A stretch of 37,738 bases of DNA from CAZSGN01 sp964606415 (GTDB lineage: Bacteria > Bacteroidota > Bacteroidia > Bacteroidales > JBBRXJ01): the NCBI GenBank assembly GCA_964606415.1, contig CAZSGN010000002.1, forward strand, positions 1 to 37,738, given 5' to 3'. Positions 16,865 through 24,467 of the stretch are shown piece after piece. The translations under genes and the position numbers were made by a program. Each line of letters starts with the position of its first letter. The stretch's first letter is position 1. The notes below the pieces were generated by a model, which ran no database searches, was not told where the DNA came from, and saw only the letters and a list, made by a program, of their open reading frames with translations.

Positions 16865-18721
16865 CTAATATCTGAAAGATTTTTTCAAGCGGCGAAAACC
16901 ACTTTGAACATTCTGCCTGAGGCGATTTATCACTCCTGTATCCTCAACAGCACCCCCTAAAGCATAAATATCATTAATGATATATTGGTACTTATCTGTA
17001 ATAACAGACCGTTTCAGCTTTAAGGTGGGCGACAACTCACCAGTTTCCGGCTTCCATTCATCACAGACAATCCGGAACCTCTTTATTTGTTCAGCCTGTC
17101 CCAATCTTTTATTCAAATTATTTACCTGATCCTGATATAGCCCCAGCACTTTTGGCAAACTAACCAGTTCTTTATTGTCCCGGTATTCGATTCGATTTTT
17201 ATAAGCCCAATTATGCAAATAATGGAAATTAGGGGCTATCAACACACTGGCGAATTTCTGATTCTCGCCTACAACCATGGCCTGTTCAATAAACATAGAC
17301 TCTTTCATTCGAATTTCAATCATTTGCGGAGCAATATACTTTCCACTAGACAATTTAAAAATTTCTTTTTTCCGGTCATTAATCATTAAAAACTTACCAT
17401 CTTCCAGCTTGCCTATATCACCTGTATGAAACCACCCATCTTCATCGATCACCTCCCTGGTTAAATCAGGTGCTTTATAATAGCCTTTCATAATACCGGG
17501 GCCTTTACATAAGATTTCCCCTTCGTTAGAAAGACGAACTTCCACACCATCAATCACAGGCCCTACAGTACCTAACTTAACCTCATTCTTTGCAGGATGA
17601 TTGACAGCAATAACCGGGGAGGTCTCCGTTAACCCATATCCTTCGTAAACGCTCAATCCAGCAGCCCAAAAAACCCTGGCTAATCTCATCTGCAAGGCAG
17701 CTCCCCCAGAAATAATCAATTCAACTTGTCCACCCAATACTTCCCTCCATCTATGAAAAACCAGGCGGTCTGCCAAAGACAACTGACATTTATACCACCA
17801 GGATTTTCCTGTTAATTCATACTGATGAGCCAATGCCAGAGCCCACATAAAAATATGTCGCTTTAAAAAAGGAAGTTCATCTCCTCTACTCACAATTTTA
17901 TCATAAATGGTTTCCAGCAAGCGGGGCACTGTTCCAAAAATATGAGGAGAGACATATTTCATATTATCAGCAATAGCACCCATATCAGAATAATAAATAC
18001 TTAAACCCTTGTATTGGAAATGATAATTCAGCATTCGTTCATAAACATGACAGAGCGGCAAAAAGCTAATTACCCGATGATGATGATTAAGCCAATGCAA
18101 GGCTGCCGTGGCTTTAGCATTCGAGAGTATATTCCGATGCGTCAACATCACCCCTTTGGGCACACCAGTTGTACCTGAAGTATAAATAATTGTCGCCACA
18201 TCATCCGGCAAAACCGCACATTTAATATTATCCAAATCCGATTTATGATGAAGAGCGAAATTTTTCCCCATTTCAACCAACTCCAGCCAATGCCGAACCC
18301 CTTCCACATAAGAAAAAGAGAATACACCCTCAAGAAATGAAACCTTTTCAATAATATGTTTTATCTTTCTATATAAAAGATAATCGGCAACAAAAAGAAA
18401 CTTCGGCTTAGCATGATTTAATATATAAATATAATCTTCCTGACTCATTGTAGGATATAGAGGAACATTGACCATCCCTGCCTGAAGACTCCCCATATCA
18501 ACAAAATTCCATTCAGGCCTGTTATTGGTAACAATAGCAATACGGTCTCCCGGATTCAATCCCATGGCCATCAATCCAAAGCTCACGAAATCAGCATAGT
18601 CCCTGTATTCAGCAGAAGAATATTTTTTCCACTGCCCATCAATTTTACCTGCCAGGGCATCTTGCTTATCAAAATTAATCCGATACCTTTCCAAAAGGTC
18701 AAAAAGTCGTTCTACCTGCAT
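16865..18721 (-). CDS. Long-chain fatty acid-CoA ligase (AMP-forming)
   Basis: Adenylate-forming enzyme of 618 residues that activates long-chain fatty acids to acyl-CoA at the membrane face. The AMP-binding signature YTSGTTGVPKG lies near 180-190. GYGLTETSPV, GWFHTGDIG, and the hinge and late motif RKKEIFKLSSGKYI are in order, as in FadD/FAA-type ligases. The length is normal. No beta-oxidation genes are adjacent, so fatty acid recycling for membrane lipids is equally possible. Copy 2 of a ~100-base repeat begins 48 bases upstream of the start. Confidence 0.94.
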   Translation of the reverse strand: MQVERLFDLLERYRINFDKQDALAGKIDGQWKKYSSAEYRDYADFVSFGLMAMGLNPGDRIAIVTNNRPEWNFVDMGSLQAGMVNVPLYPTMSQEDYIYILNHAKPKFLFVADYLLYRKIKHIIEKVSFLEGVFSFSYVEGVRHWLELVEMGKNFALHHKSDLDNIKCAVLPDDVATIIYTSGTTGVPKGVMLTHRNILSNAKATAALHWLNHHHRVISFLPLCHVYERMLNYHFQYKGLSIYYSDMGAIADNMKYVSPHIFGTVPRLLETIYDKIVSRGDELPFLKRHIFMWALALAHQYELTGKSWWYKCQLSLADRLVFHRWREVLGGQVELIISGGAALQMRLARVFWAAGLSVYEGYGLTETSPVIAVNHPAKNEVKLGTVGPVIDGVEVRLSNEGEILCKGPGIMKGYYKAPDLTREVIDEDGWFHTGDIGKLEDGKFLMINDRKKEIFKLSSGKYIAPQMIEIRMKESMFIEQAMVVGENQKFASVLIAPNFHYLHNWAYKNRIEYRDNKELVSLPKVLGLYQDQVNNLNKRLGQAEQIKRFRIVCDEWKPETGELSPTLKLKRSVITDKYQYIINDIYALGGAVEDTGVINRLRQNVQSGFRRLKKSFRY

Positions 18722-18769
18722 GGCATATTAATAAAAATAACAAAAGTTTCGCAATAACATATAAAACAT

Positions 18770-18870
18770 TAATTATTAAGATTGTGCATATTGAAGCACA
18801 GAGCTAAATTATTGATTTCATACTATTTAAATATTCCATTTGTAAAATATATACCTAAATTTTATCTTGA
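18770..18870 (-). repeat. Two-copy ~100-base repeat, copy 2 (upstream of the acyl-CoA synthetase)
   Basis: Partner of 3568-3668. The hairpin here is TGTGC/GCACA in place of TACAC/GTGTA, followed by the shared GCTAAATTATTGATTT and TATTTAAATATTC words. A further palindrome, TATAGG/CCTATA, lies just beyond, near 18888-18909. The 510-base spacer 18722-19231 contains this repeat, a 91-codon frame at 18782-19057 that I do not accept as a gene, and element copy B. Confidence 0.65.
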
Positions 18871-19135
18871 AAAACTTGATTCAACTATAGGCTTTAAGGC
18901 ACCTATAAACTTGTTCATTTTTTTTGTCATTCGTAACAAAAAAAACGAACCAAAAAAAATACTCGTGAATTATGGCATCCACACAAGCCATGGCTACGCC
19001 CTTTCCTTCCCAAATTCACTGGCCACACTCACAAAAAAAAATAAAATTCAATCGTAATTAATTTACTGCGATACTTTAGAAAATAAAACTCAAAAATAAA
19101 GAATTTCCTGCTTCATCAGGCATACATATTATTCT

Positions 19136-19226
19136 AACCCAAATTGAGCGATTCCGCTCAATAAATTTCACAGGCCATCCCTGGGATTGTAGGCATTATT
19201 GTTTAGTGATTTTTTAATAACTTAGG
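19136..19226 (+). repeat. MITE/REP-like element, copy B (variant middle)
   Basis: Starts AACCCAAATTGAGCG and includes the perfect TTGAGCG-ATTC-CGCTCAA hairpin; it ends AACTTAGG, matching the other terminus only weakly. The middle differs from the full copies and carries its own small palindrome ATCCC-T-GGGAT. It ends six bases short of the miaA stop codon (transcribed toward it). Confidence 0.7.
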
Positions 19227-19231
19227 ATGAA

Positions 19232-20158
19232 TTAGCTAAATAAACGCGCTTCAATGAAATCCACTTTTTCCTGCATCGGTAAGTTACCATCCAACCACTG
19301 AATTGACATACCTTTTTTTTCCATTCTTCTAAACCATGTCATTTGCCGCTTTGCAAATTGATGAATAGCAGTCTCCAGTTTTTGACACATTTCTTTATAA
19401 GTGATGCGCCCAGTTAAAAAAAAAGTGATCCATTTATACTCAAGACCATAATATTCGAGTTGTTCCGGGGTCAGGCCTTCCTTTAAAAGACGGTTGACCT
19501 CATCGACCATTCCTTCTTCCAGCCGCTGATAAAGCCGCTGAGATATTCTCCGGCGCTGCTCGGGGCGTGAATAATATATACCAATAATGCATGGATGTAT
19601 ATCCGGGAATTTTAATGAAGACAAATCATGATGCATTTGATAGTCTGCTATTTCAATTGCCCGAACAGCTCTTTTGCGAGTATCCGAATCCGACTTATTA
19701 TGCAAAGATTTATAAGAGGAAAGGATTCCTTCCAGCTCGTCCATGGTTTTCTCTTTTAATCTTTCCCTTAATTCAGGATTCACAGGTACCCGGATCAATT
19801 GATAAGCATCAAGCACAGATTCAAGGTACATACCACTCCCCCCACACATCACAGGCCATCTTTTCCTTCGACGAATATCCTCAAAAACCCTAAAAAAATC
19901 TTGTTGATACTCAAACACATTATATTGATAACCCGGATCAATAATATCAATCAAATGAACAGGAACCTGTCTTCCTTCCACCCAATAATCAGCATAATCT
20001 TTTCCTGTGCCAATATCCATTCCCCTGTATAATTGCCTGGAATCAGCACTAATCACCTCTCCATCAAAACGGTCAGCCACCCGTGCAGCTATCGCCGTTT
20101 TACCTCCGGCAGTAGGACCAAGAATTGTCAATAAATTATACTTTTTGCCCAAGCTCAT
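19232..20158 (-). CDS. miaA: tRNA dimethylallyltransferase
   Basis: Transfers a dimethylallyl group from DMAPP to N6 of A37 in tRNAs reading UNN codons. The P-loop GPTAGGKT is at 14-21, with SADSRQLYRGMDIGTGK, GGSGMYLES, and the late YGLEYKW and KRQMTWFRR tRNA-binding words. The length of 308 is standard. The frame stays open 54 codons upstream with a hydrophobic, unrelated stretch; the ATG at 20158 (MSLGKKYNLLTILGPT) is the correct start. It is divergent from smpB with an 81-base gap. An element copy follows its stop. Confidence 0.97.
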   Translation of the reverse strand: MSLGKKYNLLTILGPTAGGKTAIAARVADRFDGEVISADSRQLYRGMDIGTGKDYADYWVEGRQVPVHLIDIIDPGYQYNVFEYQQDFFRVFEDIRRRKRWPVMCGGSGMYLESVLDAYQLIRVPVNPELRERLKEKTMDELEGILSSYKSLHNKSDSDTRKRAVRAIEIADYQMHHDLSSLKFPDIHPCIIGIYYSRPEQRRRISQRLYQRLEEGMVDEVNRLLKEGLTPEQLEYYGLEYKWITFFLTGRITYKEMCQKLETAIHQFAKRQMTWFRRMEKKGMSIQWLDGNLPMQEKVDFIEARLFS

Positions 20159-20178
20159 CAGGAATCTTATTTTTATTG

Positions 20179-20186
20179 TAAATTTG
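20179..20186 (+). promoter_or_regulatory. Bacteroidota -7 box (TAAATTTG) for smpB
   Basis: TAAATTTGTG fits TAnnTTTG and sits 53 bases before the smpB ATG in the short divergent spacer with miaA. The -33 box is not clear. Confidence 0.42.
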
Positions 20187-20239
20187 TGTTCAACTAAAAG
20201 TAAAAATAAAGAAATCAAGCCGGAAAAAGAGAGCGCTAT

Positions 20240-20689
20240 ATGAAAAAAGATATTGTCATTAAAAACAAAAAAGCATCCTATCAATACGAATTCATCGATC
20301 AGTATGTTGCCGGCATCCAATTAACAGGTACAGAAATAAAAAGCATACGTCAGGGCAAAGCAAGCATGGTAGATACCTATTGTTACTTCAGGGGCAATGA
20401 GCTTTTTTTAAAAGGCATGCATATCGCCGAATACGAATATGGCACCTATGCTAACCATGAACCCAAAAGAGAACGAAAGTTATTATTAACCAGGAAAGAA
20501 CTAAAAAAATTAAAAAAAGCCGGACAGGAAAAGGGGCTTACCATTGTAGCCACCAGATTATTTATTAATGAGCGGGGTCTGGCAAAAGTCAACATTGCAC
20601 TTGCCAAGGGAAAAAAGCTTCATGATAAACGGGAAGACATCAAGAAAAAAGACATGGAACGATCCATGGAAAGAGGCGGGAAACTTTAA
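20240..20689 (+). CDS. smpB: SsrA-binding protein SmpB
   Basis: Binds tmRNA and brings it to stalled ribosomes for trans-translation. The 149 residues match the family throughout: NKKASYQYEFIDQYVAGI, LTGTEIKSIRQGKAS, YEYGTYANHEPKRERKLLL, AKGKKLHDKRE, and a basic helical tail. It is a single gene, divergent from miaA and convergent with the outer-membrane protein gene whose stop is four bases away. No tmRNA gene is seen in the window. Confidence 0.97.
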   Translation: MKKDIVIKNKKASYQYEFIDQYVAGIQLTGTEIKSIRQGKASMVDTYCYFRGNELFLKGMHIAEYEYGTYANHEPKRERKLLLTRKELKKLKKAGQEKGLTIVATRLFINERGLAKVNIALAKGKKLHDKREDIKKKDMERSMERGGKL

Positions 20690-20692
20690 AAG

Positions 20693-22036
20693 TTACTGTG
20701 AAAAGAAAAAATCTTTTAACTGATCTATTTCTTCCGAAGTCATATCAATTTCGCCATTAAAAAAACGATCCATAGCACTAAGCACCTCGTCAAAAGACAG
20801 ATAACCATCATCATCCTTGTCAAATTGTTTATACTTATCCGGAATTTCGACATTAGAAATTGCCGCGTAATATTTATTGCTTAAACTACTCCGCATAATG
20901 GCTTTCACATCCTCACGATCAACCGCCTTATTATTGAGCATTTCGATCAAATCATCGCTGCTCAGGGCCACACCATGCTCGTTCACCCAAGCACCTTCAG
21001 GAGTATCTTCCTCCTTATCAAGATAATTAGGCACACCATCATTATCATCATCAAAGGGACAGCCTACAGAATCAACTTCCACGCCATCCGGAGTTCCCGG
21101 GCATTCATCAACCCGGTCAAAAACCATGTCATTATCTTCGTCACCATACATGGTATAATCAAAATCAACATCAGCAAAAAGCTTTTTTACAGTTGTTGTT
21201 TCATCATCCGAAAACAAATCATAATGAAAAGTTACATAGCTGAAACCATACATATCATTTCCTTTCTTTCCAATAACACCTTTCGTGTTTTTATGGCTGA
21301 CATGATCAATCAAATCGGTCAGGGCATAGTGTAAAGAAGTACCAATCATTAAATTAGCCCTGTCTGTAACTTTAAAATCTACACCTATCTCAAAAGGAAT
21401 GGCCAGCGAATTTTGCGCATACTTTCCAAGGCCATAATCCAATTCCTGGCGGACATCTGTCTCATAACTATAATCGCGTGTAATGATATCCCCTTGCGTA
21501 TTTCTAATGGTGCCATCCGGGTAAAACTGATAAGCATCTCCATTATCCGCGTAAATATCTGTTTTTGTAACAAATTGAAACAACTCAATACCTGCACTAA
21601 CAAAAGGATGGATGGTCTTTTCAGGAGGAATAATGTGTTCAAAACTATATTGAATGTTCAGTCCAAATGTAGTAAACTCGGAACTAAAATTCATCTGCTC
21701 AGAGATTGGGGTATATTGCTGTCCTGATAACTTTCCTAACAAAAGAATAAAAAAGTTACTTTTAAAAAAATGATCATTATCAAGAAAAGTCGATACATTA
21801 ATTTTAACAGCACTATTTCCACTAAGCATAGGTTGCTTATTCTTTATATCACCATAATATCTCAATACCCCAGGACCAACACCGAACACAGGCATATAAA
21901 CCGGATTCTCAACCTCTACTTCTTCTTCCAGCAATTTTTCATAAAGATCTTCTTGCGCCTGTCCCCATTCAGGGAAAACAAAGACAAGCACTAATCCCGT
22001 CAAGAAAAATCTTAAAAAATTAGTTACCTGTACCAT
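20693..22036 (-). CDS. Outer-membrane beta-barrel protein with thrombospondin-type-3 repeats and a C-terminal EF-hand
   Basis: Exported protein of 447 residues with a signal peptide ending near GQAQ. An N-terminal barrel of about 230 residues resembles OmpA-type barrels of Bacteroidota (GVGPGVLRYYGDIK, LNIQYSFEHIIPP). Acidic calcium-binding type-3 repeats follow near 290-330 (DEDNDMVFDRVDECPGTPDG, DDDNDGVPNYLD). The usual OmpA peptidoglycan-binding domain is absent; instead the end holds a canonical EF-hand loop DKDDDGYLSFDE (about 406-417). Calcium binding is inferred from these loops. Its start overlaps the end of the upstream SPOR gene by 13 bases, so the two are coupled. Confidence 0.8.
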   Translation of the reverse strand: MVQVTNFLRFFLTGLVLVFVFPEWGQAQEDLYEKLLEEEVEVENPVYMPVFGVGPGVLRYYGDIKNKQPMLSGNSAVKINVSTFLDNDHFFKSNFFILLLGKLSGQQYTPISEQMNFSSEFTTFGLNIQYSFEHIIPPEKTIHPFVSAGIELFQFVTKTDIYADNGDAYQFYPDGTIRNTQGDIITRDYSYETDVRQELDYGLGKYAQNSLAIPFEIGVDFKVTDRANLMIGTSLHYALTDLIDHVSHKNTKGVIGKKGNDMYGFSYVTFHYDLFSDDETTTVKKLFADVDFDYTMYGDEDNDMVFDRVDECPGTPDGVEVDSVGCPFDDDNDGVPNYLDKEEDTPEGAWVNEHGVALSSDDLIEMLNNKAVDREDVKAIMRSSLSNKYYAAISNVEIPDKYKQFDKDDDGYLSFDEVLSAMDRFFNGEIDMTSEEIDQLKDFFFSQ

Positions 22037-23487
22037 TTTTGATTTGAGATCATTAAAGCTTCCTGCACGGTAATCCTGCTGCCATCATTATAAGCAGAAA
22101 CAAATGCATCATCAATTGATGTCGTATTCCATATATGTACCCTATAATCCCTGGCTGCTTTGTAAATATCAAAAGACCCAACCGAATACTTATACCAACC
22201 TTCATGCCGCTCTCTTTTCACTTGTTTATCGAGATCATACTCCTTAAAATAACGATCAATATCAACTGGTTTATGCCCTGCAGCTAACTGCACCCTGTAA
22301 TAAACACCTGACTGGGGCTGAAGCAAATCCGATTCATCCCCATTAACCTTTCCATATCGCTGTTCTATTGATTGTTGCCCCTGACGCTCAATCTCTTCTT
22401 CGTTCGATTCTAAAGCATCCTCCTCAACAAGTTGGTCATCCAATTCCTGTGACCCTTTTTCATCTTCATCAACTTTTTCCTCCTCTTGCTGTTCCTCAGC
22501 CATTTGTTCTTCAGCGTCAATAAACAAGTCTTCATCCTGCTCGTTGGACTCCCCCGGCAGATCATCCAGTGAAGCCAATAAATTTTCAAGCTCTTCATCG
22601 GACATCTCCGGCAGCTGCACATCCTTCTGAGTAACAGGAATACTTTTTGTTTCAGAACCATCAATATATGAAAAAGAACCATCAATTCTTATATTCTCGG
22701 AAACAGAATGCTCAGGCTTCGGAATCAATTTATAAGAAACAACAAAATAATCTTCTGGCGGCAAATTCATCCAGAGAAATTTCAATGTCTGGTCTTTAAA
22801 TGTAAAGATTCCACTTTTCTTATTAATGCTTTCAGCAATATATCCTGAAGGAATCTCTTCCTGAATTTTAGCAAACTTGCCACGGTCTTTTTTATGTACA
22901 AGCAAATTAACAACTATTCCGCCATCCTTTTTTACCGGTTTTTGGCGAATGGCTGTCACCTGATCCGGTTGTTTATCTCCAAGCTCCGGGACAATTTTCT
23001 CTTCAAACTCATTAATATCAACAATTAATGAAGGGTCAATGTCCGTAGATGGATCAATATTAATACGGGTAGGCGACATCTTCAGCGTCCGCCGTTCATT
23101 ATTCTCGATATAATCAAAACTCCCAGACATTTTAAAATCCCCTTTCAGTCTTTGATCAACCTTTACATTATAACTAAAAGAGATTGTTGGTTTAGAAGGT
23201 AATTTTAACCATATAAGCTTCACCTTATTATCATTAAACCGAAACTCAGCATTATCAGTATTAACAGAACTGGCCTTAAGTCCGGCAGGTAATTTCTGCT
23301 GGAAACGAGAAAAGCTTGATATTGCCCCTTTTTCAATGGTCACATTAACTTCAAACTCCTCTCCTGCTTCAACAGTTTCAGGAACATCCATTTTTGAAGA
23401 AACATTCTCACTAAAGAGCGTGTTCATAAAAAGCACCACGACCATATGTACGAAAAGCACAAAAATTCTGATCATATCAGCTAACAT
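22024..23487 (-). CDS. Exported protein with duplicated beta domain, acidic linker and C-terminal SPOR domain
   Basis: Protein of 487 residues. The ATG at 23487 gives a hydrophobic export signal; a TTG seven codons upstream is less likely. Two similar units of ~100 residues follow: the first has SSFSRFQQKLPAGL, FRFNDNKVKLIWLKLP and GSFDYIENNERR, the second has GKFAKIQEEIPSGY, FTFKDQTLKFLWMNLP and GSFSYIDGSETK. A very acidic linker (about 310-390) leads to a SPOR-like domain (YYRVQLAAGHK, GWYKYSVGSF) that usually binds denuded peptidoglycan at division sites. It overlaps the following barrel gene by 13 bases, which suggests the pair works together between cell wall and outer membrane. I do not recognise a named gene. 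Confidence 0.78.
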   Translation of the reverse strand: MLADMIRIFVLFVHMVVVLFMNTLFSENVSSKMDVPETVEAGEEFEVNVTIEKGAISSFSRFQQKLPAGLKASSVNTDNAEFRFNDNKVKLIWLKLPSKPTISFSYNVKVDQRLKGDFKMSGSFDYIENNERRTLKMSPTRINIDPSTDIDPSLIVDINEFEEKIVPELGDKQPDQVTAIRQKPVKKDGGIVVNLLVHKKDRGKFAKIQEEIPSGYIAESINKKSGIFTFKDQTLKFLWMNLPPEDYFVVSYKLIPKPEHSVSENIRIDGSFSYIDGSETKSIPVTQKDVQLPEMSDEELENLLASLDDLPGESNEQDEDLFIDAEEQMAEEQQEEEKVDEDEKGSQELDDQLVEEDALESNEEEIERQGQQSIEQRYGKVNGDESDLLQPQSGVYYRVQLAAGHKPVDIDRYFKEYDLDKQVKRERHEGWYKYSVGSFDIYKAARDYRVHIWNTTSIDDAFVSAYNDGSRITVQEALMISNQKWYR

Positions 23488-23575
23488 TGTTTTATACAAT
23501 ATTAGCAAATAATTTGCAAAATAGAATACTAACTACTTGATAAATTACTTCTTATAGCACGTACAAAGAAAAAAA

Positions 23576-24280
23576 TCAGAAATTGGGGCTCAGTAAATAT
23601 TTGGAATAGAAACGGTTAATGAACTCAACAGCCTCATCAGCAGAATCTGCAACTTTAAACAGATCCATATCACTATCACTAACATTCTCCTCTTCCCGGA
23701 GCATCGTTTTATTCATCCATTCTACCAATCCCGACCAATAGTCTTTACCTACAAGGACAATAGGAAACTGTCCGATTTTCTCAGTCTGGATCAAAGTTAT
23801 AGCCTCAAAAAATTCATCCAATGTACCAAAACCACCTGGCAAGACAATAAACCCCTGTGCATATTTCATAAACATGACTTTGCGAACAAAGAAATGATCA
23901 AAACTAATCAATTTATCAGGATCAATAAAAATATTGGGATGCTGTTCAAAAGGCAAAGTGATATTAATTCCAACAGAAGGGCCCTCCCCTTCTTTAGCCC
24001 CCATATTAGCAGCTTCCATAATGCCAGGACCTCCTCCGGTAATTACGCCATATCCATTTTGAGTTAACTTTCTGGCAATCTCGGTAGCCAATTTAAAATA
24101 ACGATTATCAGGTTTCGTTCTGGCAGAACCAAAAATAGAAACACAAGGTCCAATTCTGGATAATTTTTTAAATCCTTCGACAAATTCAGCCATGATTTCG
24201 AAAATCCGCCACGAATCGCTTGTCTGGATCTCGTTCCAGTCCTTTTTTTGAAAAGCACTTTTAATTTTATCTTCGTTCAT
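23576..24280 (-). CDS. LOG family protein (TIGR00730-type, lysine decarboxylase-like fold)
   Basis: Protein of 234 residues with SIFGSARTKPDN, TGGGPGIMEAANMGA and PGGFGTLDEFFE, the PGGxGTxxE motif of LOG proteins. Characterised members are nucleoside 5'-monophosphate phosphoribohydrolases (cytokinin-activating in plants and some microbes) and are not lysine decarboxylases despite the old label. The bacterial substrate here is unknown. It stands alone between the SPOR gene and uvrA. Confidence 0.9.
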   Translation of the reverse strand: MNEDKIKSAFQKKDWNEIQTSDSWRIFEIMAEFVEGFKKLSRIGPCVSIFGSARTKPDNRYFKLATEIARKLTQNGYGVITGGGPGIMEAANMGAKEGEGPSVGINITLPFEQHPNIFIDPDKLISFDHFFVRKVMFMKYAQGFIVLPGGFGTLDEFFEAITLIQTEKIGQFPIVLVGKDYWSGLVEWMNKTMLREEENVSDSDMDLFKVADSADEAVEFINRFYSKYLLSPNF

Positions 24281-24320
24281 AATTCCGGTTTTAAAAAACT
24301 AAAATAAATAATTTTTATTT

Positions 24321-24467
24321 AAACCCAAATTGAGCAATTCCGCTCAATCGATTAAGTAAATGTAAGCATTTCACCTCACTTATTCGGTGAAACGCAACAT
24401 TTTCTAAATCGGGGTTATCCCTAAGTAAAGCGATTTTTCACTTCGTTTAAATCGCTCAACTTAGGTT
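24321..24467 (+). repeat. MITE/REP-like element, copy C (full length)
   Basis: 147-base element with imperfect terminal inverted repeats: AACCCAAATTGAGC on the left and, read from the other end, AACCTAAGTTGAGC. Inside are a GAGCA-ATTC-CGCTC hairpin, a TTTCACC/GGTGAAA hairpin, a central GGGG-TTAT-CCC hairpin, and an AGCGATTT/AAATCGCT hairpin next to the right end. The right terminus supplies the last codon and stop of uvrA. About 90% identical to copy E (opposite orientation) outside the centre. Confidence 0.88.

Noticed and set aside
18782..19057. 91-codon open frame on the plus strand
   Set aside because: It overlaps repeat copy 2, has no domain or plausible start signal, and composition follows the spacer; more likely chance reading of repeat DNA.
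20159..20320. N-terminal extension of miaA
   Set aside because: It runs into smpB on the other strand and is unlike MiaA; the P-loop follows normally from the ATG at 20158.
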